This document shows positions 53,944 to 63,782 of a stretch of DNA of 64,000 bases, piece after piece. Source of the DNA: CAZXEU01 sp965207385 (GTDB taxonomy: Bacteria > Bacteroidota > Rhodothermia > Rhodothermales > Bin80); the NCBI GenBank assembly GCA_965207385.1, contig CBDBLZ010000011.1:29885-93884 (forward strand). Reading direction: 5' to 3'. The notes below the pieces were generated by a model that saw only the letters and a program-made list of their open reading frames with translations, did not search any database and was not told the DNA's origin. Position 1 is the stretch's first letter; each line of letters starts with the position of its first letter. Position numbers and translations under genes: made by a program.

Positions 53944-56900
53944 CTAGGCACCGGGAGCCGGGGCGGCGTCTGCGGACCGCTTGCGGCTGAGCGCGGCGCC
54001 CAGGCGTGTGCTCAGGGAATCGAAGACCGAATACATGACCGGCACGATGACCAGCGTGAGGAAGGTGGCAAAGAGCAAGCCGCTAATGATGGCCGTCCCC
54101 ATGGCGCCCCAGAACTGCGTGTTTTCGGAGCCGAACTGGAAATCCGGCGCAAAGTCCGTAAGCAGGCCCACAAAGTCGACGTTTATGCCGAAGGTCAGTG
54201 GTACCAGGCCGATGACAGTGGTAAGGACCGTTAGAACCACCGGACGGAGGCGCGTAGCACCGCCCTCCACAATGGCGCTGAGCTTGTTGTACCCGCGGTC
54301 CCTAAGTTGCCGGATGTAGTCAATAAGCACGATGTTGTTGTTGACCACGATGCCGGCCAGGCTGATGACGCCGATAAATGTCATGAGGCCAAACGGCGTG
54401 CGGGTAAGCGTCAGGCCCAGCAGTACGCCAATCAGGCTGAGCCCGACCGCCACCATGATGATCAGCGGCGCGGAGACGCTGTTGAACTGCGCAATCATGA
54501 TCATGAAGATGCCCGCCACTCCGATCATCAGGGCGGTAAAGAGGAAGCCGAAGGCCTCCTGCTGCTCCTCGTTTTCGCCCGTATAGGCGAGCCCGTAACC
54601 CGCGGGAAGGCTGCCCTCGTAGTCGGAAAGCAGCGCCTGGACCTGACCCAGAACGGCCGCGCCGTTAAAGCCCGGCGCCACGTCCCCCGTTACCGTCGCC
54701 ACACGCTCTAGGTCGAGCCGGGTGATGGATCCGAGGCCTCCCACGATCTCGAAGTCTGCAACCGCGGTGATGGGTATCTGCACATCCTCGTCCACAATGG
54801 TCAGCTGCTCTATGCTCTCCAGGCTCTCGCGCTGCACTTCCTCCAGGCGGACGATAATATCGTACTCATCCTTACCGGTGCGGTACTTGCTTGCTTCGAT
54901 TCCGTTGATGGCCGATCGAACCGTATTGGCAATCTGCCAGGTGCTTAGGCCGAAGCGGGCAGCCCGCTGACGGTCAATGTTCACCCGCAGCTCGGGTCTA
55001 CCGGTATTCAGGTTGTCATTGATGTCGACCAGTCCCGGGATGGTGCCGGAGCCGGCAGCTTCCAGCAGCCTCCCCTTGATTGCGGCAGTTATGCGGGCGA
55101 TCTCATCAAAGCTCTCGCCTGAAATCTCGATGTTGACGGGAGCCCCCACCGGCGGTCCGGGATTGTCCTTCTCGAAGTCCATCGAGATGCCGGGGATGCC
55201 CTGCAGCCGCTCGCGCAGTCGCGTCATGGTGTTGCGACTGGATTCGGGGCGGTCGGCGTAGTCGACCATGTTGAGCGTGAGGATGGAATTTTCAGATCCG
55301 GGCGCTCCGCCGCCGAACATGGCGTCGCCGCCTGTTCCCACGTTAACCAGGATATTCTTGACGTTGCTGCGGTCGTTGGAATTGCCCTCCAGAAGGGCGT
55401 TGACGCGCTGCTGCGCTTCCGAAGTCACCCGGTTGGTTTCGTCGATGTTGGTGCCAAGGGGTGCTTGCAGGGAGATGTTGACGAGCGTGGGATCCGTGTC
55501 CGGGAAGAATTCGACCCCGGTAGGGGCGGCAGCGAAAAGGCCGAAAATGGAGAACAGTCCACCGAGGGTAAGCGTCAGCAGCCGCGCCCGATTGTCGGTC
55601 AGAAGCAGTTCGGAGCGGCGTCGAAGCAGCCGCCCGTTGAGCAACATGCCCAGGGCGCCGATGACCACGATACCGGCGGGCAGCAGGATCAGGATGACCA
55701 TGGTGGCAGCTTCCACCTGACGGACCATCGACATTAGGACCAGGACCCCCAGGACAACCACGCTGAAGGCGAGTCCGGCCTTGGCCGTCGTCTTGCCGCC
55801 CAGATACAGCGATTCTGCCGTATGAAGAAAGATGCCTGCCAACCCGGTGACCAGGAGCAGGCTGGCCGGAAGCAGCAGGGTAAGGCCGGCCGTCAGGCCC
55901 AGAAGATTCGTAATCAGGCCGCCGCATATGAGCAGCAACACGCCCAGCGTGAAGGAGCCAAGGGCAAAGCAATTACGGAAGTAGGCATTGCGCGTGCGAA
56001 AAAGCAGCACGAAGGCCAGGACAACCGAAGCCAGCATTGCAGGTACTCCGGCCATCATGAGCGGAGGCATCTGATGTGCAACGGAGACGCCGACAGACAG
56101 GCAGCCGACGGCAGCCGCAACAATTGCAGCCAGCCAGAGCACGCGATGTGCCAGAACAGATTCGCCGCTGTCGTACGCTCTGCGCAGCATGAAACGCAGA
56201 AACACCTTGTAATGCGTAAGCAGTTTCGGCAAATACGCCCGCACGAAATTGTTGGCTAGCGGGCTGAACAGGCGCGTATTGGCGAAATACATCACGGGAA
56301 TGGCGACCACCAACACTACGAGCGTTTTCCAGTTCGCGGCGCCTAGAAGTACCACCAGCATCAGTACGGCTGCCACGGCCAGCCTCCGGAAGAGCGGCGG
56401 GCGAGGACTGACCTCTTCGCCGTCCAGCCGCATGAAGAAGCCCGTGATGACGGGGTTGATGATGATGGCAATAAACAGCGAACAGGTTAGCGTGACAATG
56501 AGCGTCAGCGGCAGGAAGCTCATGAACTTGCCCGTTACACCAGGCCAGAACATCATGGGCACAAAGGCCGCAACGGTCGTGGCCGTGGAGGCTACGACGG
56601 CTCCGCCCACCTCGGCAGTCCCGAGCCGCGCCGCTTCCCAGCGGCCATGCCCCATTTCGCGGTAGCGATAGATGTTCTCGACAATGACGACTGCATTGTC
56701 CACCAGCATGCCGAGGGCAATGATGAGCGAAAACAGGATGACGAAATTGAGTTCCTGCCCTATGGCCTGGAAGACGATGAAACACAGCAGCATGGACAGG
56801 GGAATAGCGATACCCACCAGTGCCGCGTTGCGAACCCCGAGGAAAAAGAGCAGAACCAGGACCACGAAGATGAGGCCGCTGATAATGTTGTTCTCCAGGT

Positions 56901-57942
56901 CCTTGACGAAGGTCAGGACCTGCTCGCTCATGTCTCCCGTGATCACGACGCGCGTCCCGTTGGGCAGCGCAAAGTTGTCCAGGACCTCGTTCACCTGGTC
57001 CGCCGTAATGAGAATATTGGCCCCCGAGCGCTTCTTGACGTTGAGCGTCACCACGGGATTGGTCGCCGCGTCCCTTTCCGGCAGCCGGGTCAGCCGGTTA
57101 TTCTCCTCGACCTGCAGTACGCGGAGCCGGGCGTAGGAGGATCGATCACGGTACCCGAAGTCGACGTTGGCCACGTCCCGGATGTAAACGGGGCGGTTGT
57201 TGGGACTGGAAATGACCAGGCTGCTGATTTCCGCCTCCGGGTCCTGGAATTCTCCATTGATCCGCACCAGGTAATCCAGCCGGTCCACGTTGAGCGAGCC
57301 GCCCGGCAGGTTCGTGTTTTCGCTCTGGATGGCGCTTACCACGTCTTCGAAAGCCAGGTTGTAGCCCTGCAGCGCGTGAATGTCCACGCTCACCTGGACT
57401 TCGCGCTCGAGCCCCCCGACCACGGGCACTTCCAGGAGATTGGGTATGGCCTCCAGTTCCTCCGCCAGATCTTCCGCTACCTGTTTGAGGCGCGCCAGGG
57501 AATAGGGCGCCGACAGGTTGATGTTCATGATCGGAAACTCCTCGAAATCGATCTCGCTGACGAGGGGCTCCTCCACGTCCGCCGGAAGCTCCGATTTTGC
57601 CACGTCCACCTTGTCCCGCACCCGCTGGAATGCCTCGTCCATCGAGACTTCCGGATCGAATTCGATGATGACGGATGAGACCCCTTCCACCGAAGTGGAC
57701 CGGATCTCCTTGATGCCGTTTACGGCCTGGATCTCCCTTTCTATGGGCTCCGTAAGCAGCGATTCGATGTCATCGGGACTGGCTCCGGGATAGACAGTGG
57801 TGACAACGATATTGGGAATCTCTATGCTGGGAAAGGACTCCTTCGGAATGGTGATGTAACTGGCAAGTCCGCCGAGGACGATGATCACCGTCAGGACGGC
57901 AATGCTCGGGCGATACCGAATGGCCAGGTTGGTGATTTTCAT
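53944..57942 (-). CDS. RND-family efflux transporter inner-membrane subunit with extra membrane insertion
   Basis: At 1332 residues this is about 300 longer than usual HAE1/AcrB pumps. TM1 (LTVIIVLGGLASYITIP), the first porter half with YPGASPDDIESL, and TM2-6 with GMLVDNAVVIVENIYR (proton-relay Asp in TM4) are normal to about residue 505. Then come some 270 residues with about eight additional hydrophobic segments, before the normal second half resumes at GVEFFPDTDP near residue 809. The C-terminal half has TM8-12 including NNNIVLIDYIRQLRD. The adaptor and TolC genes follow in the same operon upstream. Substrate unknown. Confidence 0.93.
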   Translation of the reverse strand: MKITNLAIRYRPSIAVLTVIIVLGGLASYITIPKESFPSIEIPNIVVTTVYPGASPDDIESLLTEPIEREIQAVNGIKEIRSTSVEGVSSVIIEFDPEVSMDEAFQRVRDKVDVAKSELPADVEEPLVSEIDFEEFPIMNINLSAPYSLARLKQVAEDLAEELEAIPNLLEVPVVGGLEREVQVSVDIHALQGYNLAFEDVVSAIQSENTNLPGGSLNVDRLDYLVRINGEFQDPEAEISSLVISSPNNRPVYIRDVANVDFGYRDRSSYARLRVLQVEENNRLTRLPERDAATNPVVTLNVKKRSGANILITADQVNEVLDNFALPNGTRVVITGDMSEQVLTFVKDLENNIISGLIFVVLVLLFFLGVRNAALVGIAIPLSMLLCFIVFQAIGQELNFVILFSLIIALGMLVDNAVVIVENIYRYREMGHGRWEAARLGTAEVGGAVVASTATTVAAFVPMMFWPGVTGKFMSFLPLTLIVTLTCSLFIAIIINPVITGFFMRLDGEEVSPRPPLFRRLAVAAVLMLVVLLGAANWKTLVVLVVAIPVMYFANTRLFSPLANNFVRAYLPKLLTHYKVFLRFMLRRAYDSGESVLAHRVLWLAAIVAAAVGCLSVGVSVAHQMPPLMMAGVPAMLASVVLAFVLLFRTRNAYFRNCFALGSFTLGVLLLICGGLITNLLGLTAGLTLLLPASLLLVTGLAGIFLHTAESLYLGGKTTAKAGLAFSVVVLGVLVLMSMVRQVEAATMVILILLPAGIVVIGALGMLLNGRLLRRRSELLLTDNRARLLTLTLGGLFSIFGLFAAAPTGVEFFPDTDPTLVNISLQAPLGTNIDETNRVTSEAQQRVNALLEGNSNDRSNVKNILVNVGTGGDAMFGGGAPGSENSILTLNMVDYADRPESSRNTMTRLRERLQGIPGISMDFEKDNPGPPVGAPVNIEISGESFDEIARITAAIKGRLLEAAGSGTIPGLVDINDNLNTGRPELRVNIDRQRAARFGLSTWQIANTVRSAINGIEASKYRTGKDEYDIIVRLEEVQRESLESIEQLTIVDEDVQIPITAVADFEIVGGLGSITRLDLERVATVTGDVAPGFNGAAVLGQVQALLSDYEGSLPAGYGLAYTGENEEQQEAFGFLFTALMIGVAGIFMIMIAQFNSVSAPLIIMVAVGLSLIGVLLGLTLTRTPFGLMTFIGVISLAGIVVNNNIVLIDYIRQLRDRGYNKLSAIVEGGATRLRPVVLTVLTTVIGLVPLTFGINVDFVGLLTDFAPDFQFGSENTQFWGAMGTAIISGLLFATFLTLVIVPVMYSVFDSLSTRLGAALSRKRSADAAPAPGA

Positions 57943-57962
57943 CGCGAGGCCGCGCTTCCGGT

Positions 57963-59102
57963 CTATAGTTGGGGGATGCCCTGCGCGTCGAGTTTCTTGT
58001 ATCGCGCGTCAATGATGACCGGGTCGCCTTCGGTCAGCGTGTTCTGGCCTGCGACCACCACCTCTTCTTCGGCCTGGAGGCCGGACTGTACCAGTACCTT
58101 GCCGGCGTACATGGGGCCCGTCGCAACGTATCTGCGCGTCACGCGCGCCTGCTCCTCGCTTCGGTCCACCACAAAGACACTGCTGCCGTCCTCGTCACGC
58201 ACAATCGCCACGCGCGGTACCACTAGCACGCTGTCGATTCGCTCGCGCAAGACGCGCGCCTCCACAATCATTTCCGGCTTCAGCCTGCCGTCCGAGTTGT
58301 CGATCTCGGCTTCCACGGAAAAGGTTCGATTGCGGGGATTGATGGTGCTTCCCGCAAACGTAACCCGTCCGATTCTGGATGCGCCGCGATAGGCTTCCAC
58401 CGAGAACAGGATCTCGGTACCGAGCTCGATATCGCCGGCAAAGCGCTCGGGAATGCCCAGCACAACGCGCACGCGGCTTGCATCCACTATGCGCGCCACG
58501 TTGAGGCCCGGTGCCACCTGCTCGCCCACTTCCACAAAGTGCGACTCTACACGGCCGGCAAACGGGGCCAGCACCTCCGTGTTGTCGAGCTGCTCGTGAG
58601 CCTGCGTATGGAGGGCCTCGGCCGAATGCAGGGTGGCCTCTGCCGACTGCAGCTGGGCGAGCAGCTGCTGGAATTCCAGGGCGCTTATGATGGAGTCCTC
58701 AAAGAGCGGTTCCTGCCGGCGGAAGTTGTCGCGCGCCAGCTCCGCAGACGCGCGCGCAGTGGCCACCTGCGCCTCCGACTGGTCGAGCGCTGCTCTGACG
58801 AAACCCTGGTCGAGCCGGGCGACGACCTCGCCCTGGCGCACGAGCTTGCCAAGCGGCGCCAGGGTCTCCACCGTCCCGCTGCTCTGCGCCGAGAGGGTCG
58901 CATCGTGGATGGCTTCGACGCTTCCGGTTACTTCGATAAAGTCTTCAAAGACATCAGGCGCCAGGAGCAGCGTTTCCACGCGCAGGCCGGTCGGTGCGTC
59001 TTCAGATTCTTCCGCTGGGATACCACGCCCGTCTACGCCGCCGCAGCCGGCAGCCACAAGAAGCAATAAGGGCCCCAATAACGATCTGGTCATATTCGGC
59101 AA
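57963..59102 (-). CDS. RND periplasmic adaptor (membrane fusion) lipoprotein
   Basis: The 379-residue protein has a lipoprotein signal ending VAAGC. The lipoyl half motifs SAQSSGTVETLAPLGKLVRQGEVVARLD and LDNTEVLAPFAGRVESHFVEVGEQV flank a coiled-coil hairpin (about 105-175). Beta-barrel and membrane-proximal domains follow. It bridges the RND pump and TolC. The genes are spaced by 8 and 20 bases. Confidence 0.92.
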   Translation of the reverse strand: MPNMTRSLLGPLLLLVAAGCGGVDGRGIPAEESEDAPTGLRVETLLLAPDVFEDFIEVTGSVEAIHDATLSAQSSGTVETLAPLGKLVRQGEVVARLDQGFVRAALDQSEAQVATARASAELARDNFRRQEPLFEDSIISALEFQQLLAQLQSAEATLHSAEALHTQAHEQLDNTEVLAPFAGRVESHFVEVGEQVAPGLNVARIVDASRVRVVLGIPERFAGDIELGTEILFSVEAYRGASRIGRVTFAGSTINPRNRTFSVEAEIDNSDGRLKPEMIVEARVLRERIDSVLVVPRVAIVRDEDGSSVFVVDRSEEQARVTRRYVATGPMYAGKVLVQSGLQAEEEVVVAGQNTLTEGDPVIIDARYKKLDAQGIPQL

Positions 59103-59110
59103 TAGTAGGG

Positions 59111-60709
59111 TTAGGGCGCCGGCACACTGGCGCTGGTCAACCGGATGTCCGTCTGGTATTCCAGCGGCACACCGACGGCTGTTTCATACGCGCTGCGCGC
59201 AACCAGGTAGTCGTGTGCGGCCTGTAGGTAATTGATGCGGCTCTGATCCAATTGGTCGGATGCGTCCCGCTCCTCGAGCGGCGTGGCGACGCCTTCGGCA
59301 AGACGCCTGGAGGCGAAGGTGTAGTTGAGCTCCGCATTCTCGACATTGCGACCCTGGCTGACGATCTGTTCGCGCGCGCTGGCGAGTGCACGCATGGCGG
59401 CCGCCACCTCCATGCGGACGCCCTGGCTTAGCTGGGTCAATTGCAATTCAGCCCGGTCCATCTCGATTTGCCGCAGCTGGCGCGTCGCAGTCTGTGAAAA
59501 TCCGCTGAATATGGTCCACGAAACGCGCACACCGACGTTGACGGATGATTGCCAGAATGCCCGGCTGAAAAAGTCGTTGTATCCCTGGGAAAAGCGGAAC
59601 GGGTTGTCCGGATCGGTAATGGTAAACGTCCGGATGTCAGGCACCCGGCCGGAATAGCTGAAGTTGGCGAAGGCGAAGATCTTGGGGAGGCGGTCCAGGT
59701 GGGCCACGCGCATCGCACCCCTTTGAAGCTCATAGGTGAGCCTGGCCTGCTCCAGGTCAGGCCGGCGGTCAAGGGCCCTGACAAAGGCCTCCTGCGTGGA
59801 AACCGGCATGAGTCCGGTGGCGTCCGGAACTTCGAGTTCGCCCCGCAGCACAACCTCCTGTGTAATGGGGATGCCGAGCACGAACTTGAGGTAGTCCAGT
59901 GCGTCGAGCGCCTGGTTTTGCAGCTGCACCAGGCGAGTCTCCAGGTTCGCCAGCTGGACCTCCGCGCTAAGACGCAGAGCCTTGGGAGCCACGCCCTGCA
60001 CTACGCGTCGCCGGTATTCGGTGAGCGTGCGGGCTGTGCGCGTGACGCTGAAATGGGCGACTTCGGCCTGCTCCTGTGCAAGCAGCGTGCCGTAGAAGGC
60101 CCTGCGCACCTCGTCGACGATAAGCTGCTCCTGGCGCTCCAGTCCCTGGCTTCGAACGTCCCTCAGCAGCCGGGCGACCTCAAGGCCCTTGATGACGCTG
60201 GCGTCCATGACGGCCTGCTCGACGCTGACCGAATTCTGAAACTGGTTGGCTACGGAAAACGGGTTGTCGCTGACCTCTCCCAGTACAATATCAGCGGCGC
60301 GCAGGCCGGCCTGCTGGCGCATGAAAAACTCGTCCAGCGTAATCGGCAAGGTTGACGGATCGGCATCCGTGCGGGCTCCCTCGTTGTAGGCGAGCCAGCC
60401 GAGGGAATTGAAGCCCGAAAAAAAATCCCCCGCGGCACTGCCCGCGAAGGGATTGGCTTCCTTGAGATTGCGCGTGTACCCGCTGTTGGCGAATACGTCA
60501 GGCAGCGCACCGCTGAGAGCCGACCTGATCTGGCTCGATGCTTCCTGAAGGTCGAGCCGGGCAGCGCGCACTGCATAGTTGTTTGCAAGCGCAATCTGGA
60601 TGGCTTCATCCAGCGTGAGCGTAATCGACGCGGCGTCCTGGGCCTGAGCCGGGCGCGCGGACACTAAACCAAGAAACGCAAGTACTGCCGCGGACAGGCG
60701 CAATTTCAT
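59111..60709 (-). CDS. TolC-family outer-membrane efflux protein
   Basis: With the start at MKLRLSAAVLAFLGLVSARPAQAQ the protein has 532 residues and a clear signal peptide. Two OEP repeats are visible: LTLDEAIQIALANNYAVRAARLDL and later AFVRALDRRPDLEQARLTYEL. Long amphipathic helices rich in Gln and Ala form the tunnel. It completes the tripartite pump with the two genes downstream. An upstream start at 60769 is possible but lacks a signal peptide at the N terminus. Confidence 0.91.
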   Translation of the reverse strand: MKLRLSAAVLAFLGLVSARPAQAQDAASITLTLDEAIQIALANNYAVRAARLDLQEASSQIRSALSGALPDVFANSGYTRNLKEANPFAGSAAGDFFSGFNSLGWLAYNEGARTDADPSTLPITLDEFFMRQQAGLRAADIVLGEVSDNPFSVANQFQNSVSVEQAVMDASVIKGLEVARLLRDVRSQGLERQEQLIVDEVRRAFYGTLLAQEQAEVAHFSVTRTARTLTEYRRRVVQGVAPKALRLSAEVQLANLETRLVQLQNQALDALDYLKFVLGIPITQEVVLRGELEVPDATGLMPVSTQEAFVRALDRRPDLEQARLTYELQRGAMRVAHLDRLPKIFAFANFSYSGRVPDIRTFTITDPDNPFRFSQGYNDFFSRAFWQSSVNVGVRVSWTIFSGFSQTATRQLRQIEMDRAELQLTQLSQGVRMEVAAAMRALASAREQIVSQGRNVENAELNYTFASRRLAEGVATPLEERDASDQLDQSRINYLQAAHDYLVARSAYETAVGVPLEYQTDIRLTSASVPAP

Positions 60710-60797
60710 GCCTAGAATGCTTGTGGGCCAACTCATTGATACGCAGGGTCTGTCCAATAGTTGTGGCAAATGAGGCGGTGCAACCGCTGCGCAGAAT

Positions 60798-61874
60798 CTA
60801 CACGTAATCTTCCCAGCGGTGGGCTCGCATCCAGTCTACCACGTGCCGCACTTCCTGCGAGCTTTCCCTGTGGCATACAAGCAAGGCATCTTCCGTATCC
60901 ACAACCACGACGTCGTGCATTCCGACACAGACCACGAGGCGAGAATCCGCATGCACATAGCATCGGCTGGTGCCCTGCACCACGGCGGGTCCCTTCAGCA
61001 CGTTGCCGTGCCGGTCCTTGTCGCTGAGGTCGTAAACAGCCCGCCAGTCCCCGATATCGCTCCAGCCAAACGAGCCGGGAACGACCATCACACCGGCGGA
61101 GCGCTCCATCACGCCGTAGTCGATGGAGATCCGGGGACACTTGTGGTAGGCCGCTGCCACGGCATCGGGCTCCCGCGACGTTCCCAGCGCGTCGGCGATG
61201 CTGTCGAACGCCTCGTATATCACGGGCAGATGTCTCTTGAACTGTTCCAGAATGGTGTCCACCCGCCAGACGAATATGCCACTGTTCCAGACGAAATCTC
61301 CCGAGTCCAGAAAGCGCTCGGCCGTTGCGATGTTGGGCTTTTCGGCAAAGGTGCGCACGGGATAGGCGCGCAGCTCGCTGCCGGCGCTGCCCTGGTCATC
61401 CTCGAATTGAATGTATCCGTACCCGGTCTCCGGATGGGTTGGCTTAATGCCTATGGTAACGAGCGCATCTGAATCCCTGGCGGCGTCGATTGCCACCTCC
61501 AGCACGCGCCGCAGCGCTTTTTCGTCGCGTACCAGGTGGTCGGCGGGCACGGCTATCATGACGGCATCGTCGTCCAGGGCCCGGAGCCGGGCGGCGGCAT
61601 AGGCGATGCACGGCGCCGTATTGCGGCTGATGGGCTCGGCCAGCACCTGGTGCGGCTGCAATTCCGGCAGCTGGCTGCGGGTCAGTTTGGCATAGCGCTT
61701 GTGCGTCACGACGTAGGTGCACTCCATCGGCACGACGCTTTGCATCCGTGCACACGTGTTCTGCAGGAGCGTAGCGTCCCCCAGGACGTTCAGAAACTGC
61801 TTGGGAAGAATTTCGCGGCTTCTGGGCCAGAATCGACTGCCGATTCCTCCAGCCATTATGACACTGTACACCAT
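60798..61874 (-). CDS. manC: Mannose-1-phosphate guanylyltransferase
   Basis: The 358-residue protein begins VIMAGGIGSRFWPRSRE followed by PKQF, the nucleotidyltransferase signature. VPADHLV, FAEKPN, FVWNSGIFVW and DYGVMERS are GMP/ManC motifs. The fused isomerase domain of longer ManC proteins is absent. It makes GDP-mannose for surface polysaccharide or glycosylation. First gene of the minus-strand run and divergent from ugd. Confidence 0.92.
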   Translation of the reverse strand: MVYSVIMAGGIGSRFWPRSREILPKQFLNVLGDATLLQNTCARMQSVVPMECTYVVTHKRYAKLTRSQLPELQPHQVLAEPISRNTAPCIAYAAARLRALDDDAVMIAVPADHLVRDEKALRRVLEVAIDAARDSDALVTIGIKPTHPETGYGYIQFEDDQGSAGSELRAYPVRTFAEKPNIATAERFLDSGDFVWNSGIFVWRVDTILEQFKRHLPVIYEAFDSIADALGTSREPDAVAAAYHKCPRISIDYGVMERSAGVMVVPGSFGWSDIGDWRAVYDLSDKDRHGNVLKGPAVVQGTSRCYVHADSRLVVCVGMHDVVVVDTEDALLVCHRESSQEVRHVVDWMRAHRWEDYV

Positions 61875-61999
61875 GGTCGGCGTAAACGGTACAATCCGGT
61901 GGGTATACGCGCAAGTGGGTCCGATTATGCCGAGAGTGGCGGTTGCCCATTCACCGGAAATTGAATATCGTTGCGGGGCGCCATAATGAGTGGAAATCC

Positions 62000-63337
62000 A
62001 TGAATATCGCCATCATAGGAACCGGGTATGTCGGTCTCGTATCGGGTACGTGCTTTGCCGAAATGGGCTGTGACGTGCTGTGCGTTGACGTGGACCGGGA
62101 GAAGGTGGCTTCCCTCAGAGAGGGCAACCTGCCGATCTATGAGCCGGACCTGGAGGCGAGCTTTCGTCGCAATCTCCGGGAGCGCCGCCTCCACTTCACG
62201 CCGGACTTGTCCAAGGCGCTAGGGCACGCGGAAATCGTGTTCCTGGCCCTGCCCACTCCGCCCGGTACCGGAGGCGAGGCGGACCTTAGCATCGTGCTGG
62301 CAGTAGCCCGGCAGATTGCTGCATTCATGCAGGCAAACCCTGCCTATCGCATCATCGTCAACAAGAGCACGGTGCCCGTAGGGACGGCTGAAAGGGTGGC
62401 TGCCATCATGGCCGAGTCCGGCCTTGCGGAAGGAGAGGATTTCGATGTGGTCTCGAATCCAGAATTCCTCAGGGAGGGAGCCGCCGTGGGTGATTTCATG
62501 AAACCGGAGCGTATCGTCCTGGGGACCGCCAGCGAGCGGGCAGCCCGCCTCATGCGCAGGCTCTACGAGCCGTTTGTTCGGCAGGGCAATCCGATCCTGC
62601 ACATGGACGCCCGCTCCGCCGAGCTTACCAAGTATGCGGCCAACGCCTATCTGGCCACGCGCATCAGCTTCATGAATGAAATCGCCAATGTCTGCGAGCG
62701 CGTCGGCGGCAATGTTGACCAGGTTCGCCTGGGGATCGGCTCCGACGGCCGCATTGGAAAGCAGTTTCTCTACGCCGGCATCGGATTCGGCGGCAGCTGC
62801 TTCCCGAAGGATGTGCGGGCACTGCTGCATGCGGCCGGCAAGCACGACTATGACTTCCGGATCCTGTCTGCCGTGATCGACGTCAACGCTGCCCAGCGCC
62901 GTCTGCTGGCACAGCGGGTGCGGGCGTACTTCGGAGGGAGCCTGGAAAACCGCCGGATCGCCGTCTGGGGCCTGAGCTTCAAGCCAAATACGGACGATGT
63001 TCGGGAGGCTCCGGCGCACGAGGTGATCAGGGGGCTATTGGAGGCCAAGGCGGAGGTAATAGCCTTTGATCCCGAGGCCATCGCAGCCACGCGCGCGGTG
63101 CTCGGCGACGATATCGCCTACGCCGAAAGCGCTTACCAGGCGCTGGAGGGCGCGCATGCCGCGGTGATTTGCACGGAATGGCCCGAGTTTCGCCGGCCGA
63201 ACCTGGAAACCGTTCGCCGCGCGTTGCGGCAGCCTGTAATCTTTGATGGCCGCAACCTGTATTCTCCGGAGCGCATGGCGCGGGCCGGCTTCCATTACTT
63301 CAGCATCGGCAGGCCATACATCGCTCCCGGCACGTAA
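62000..63337 (+). CDS. ugd: UDP-glucose 6-dehydrogenase
   Basis: From ATG 62000 the protein has 445 residues. The NAD loop GTGYVGL is at 7-13. NKSTVPVGTAE, NPEFLREGAAVGDFMKPERIV and the catalytic Cys267 in GGSCFPKD are conserved, and GLSFKPNTDDVREAP marks the C-terminal domain. It oxidises UDP-glucose to UDP-glucuronate for polysaccharide. An ATG at 61943 is in frame, but the Rossmann strand starts at 62000. Confidence 0.94.
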   Translation: MNIAIIGTGYVGLVSGTCFAEMGCDVLCVDVDREKVASLREGNLPIYEPDLEASFRRNLRERRLHFTPDLSKALGHAEIVFLALPTPPGTGGEADLSIVLAVARQIAAFMQANPAYRIIVNKSTVPVGTAERVAAIMAESGLAEGEDFDVVSNPEFLREGAAVGDFMKPERIVLGTASERAARLMRRLYEPFVRQGNPILHMDARSAELTKYAANAYLATRISFMNEIANVCERVGGNVDQVRLGIGSDGRIGKQFLYAGIGFGGSCFPKDVRALLHAAGKHDYDFRILSAVIDVNAAQRRLLAQRVRAYFGGSLENRRIAVWGLSFKPNTDDVREAPAHEVIRGLLEAKAEVIAFDPEAIAATRAVLGDDIAYAESAYQALEGAHAAVICTEWPEFRRPNLETVRRALRQPVIFDGRNLYSPERMARAGFHYFSIGRPYIAPGT

Positions 63338-63782
63338 GTGTCTGGCGATGCCGGTTTGGAGACATGAATTGTGGATGTCTCGGTGGCCTTGGCCAGCGCA
63401 TTCTGCCCGGCATTGCCGGACGGGCGGCGGTCCCTTAGCCAGTGGCAGCCGCGGTGATGGCGTCCGGGAGCATCACGCCGCAGGAGGCTATCTCCGGCTG
63501 ATCCAGCTCGGTCATCGCAGCGGCCAGCACGATATGGATTGGGGTGGCAAGTCCCGCGACACCAGCTACGCGCAGCTTGCCCGGTCGCACGCTGCCGGGG
63601 AGCCGCTTGAGGCAGCCCTTGCCTTGGCCATGAAGCCGGTGTCGGGATAACCTGCCCATCTTGCGGCCTGGCAGCCCCACAAAAATGCCACCGCCGACCA
63701 CCGTAAGCGTCTTTCTGCGGGTATAGGCATGTAAGGGCGGCACGCCGTACCTTGCGCCAACAATTTTCGCTCAAGAGCCCTG
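63338..63782. other. Intergenic region between ugd and sat
   Basis: These 445 bases hold short frames on both strands without recognisable motifs. No repeat, tRNA or clear terminator was found. Confidence 0.4.

Noticed and set aside
63435..63743. Minus-strand 102-codon frame between ugd and sat
   Set aside because: No motif, start context or neighbour support; it probably reflects GC-rich open frames.
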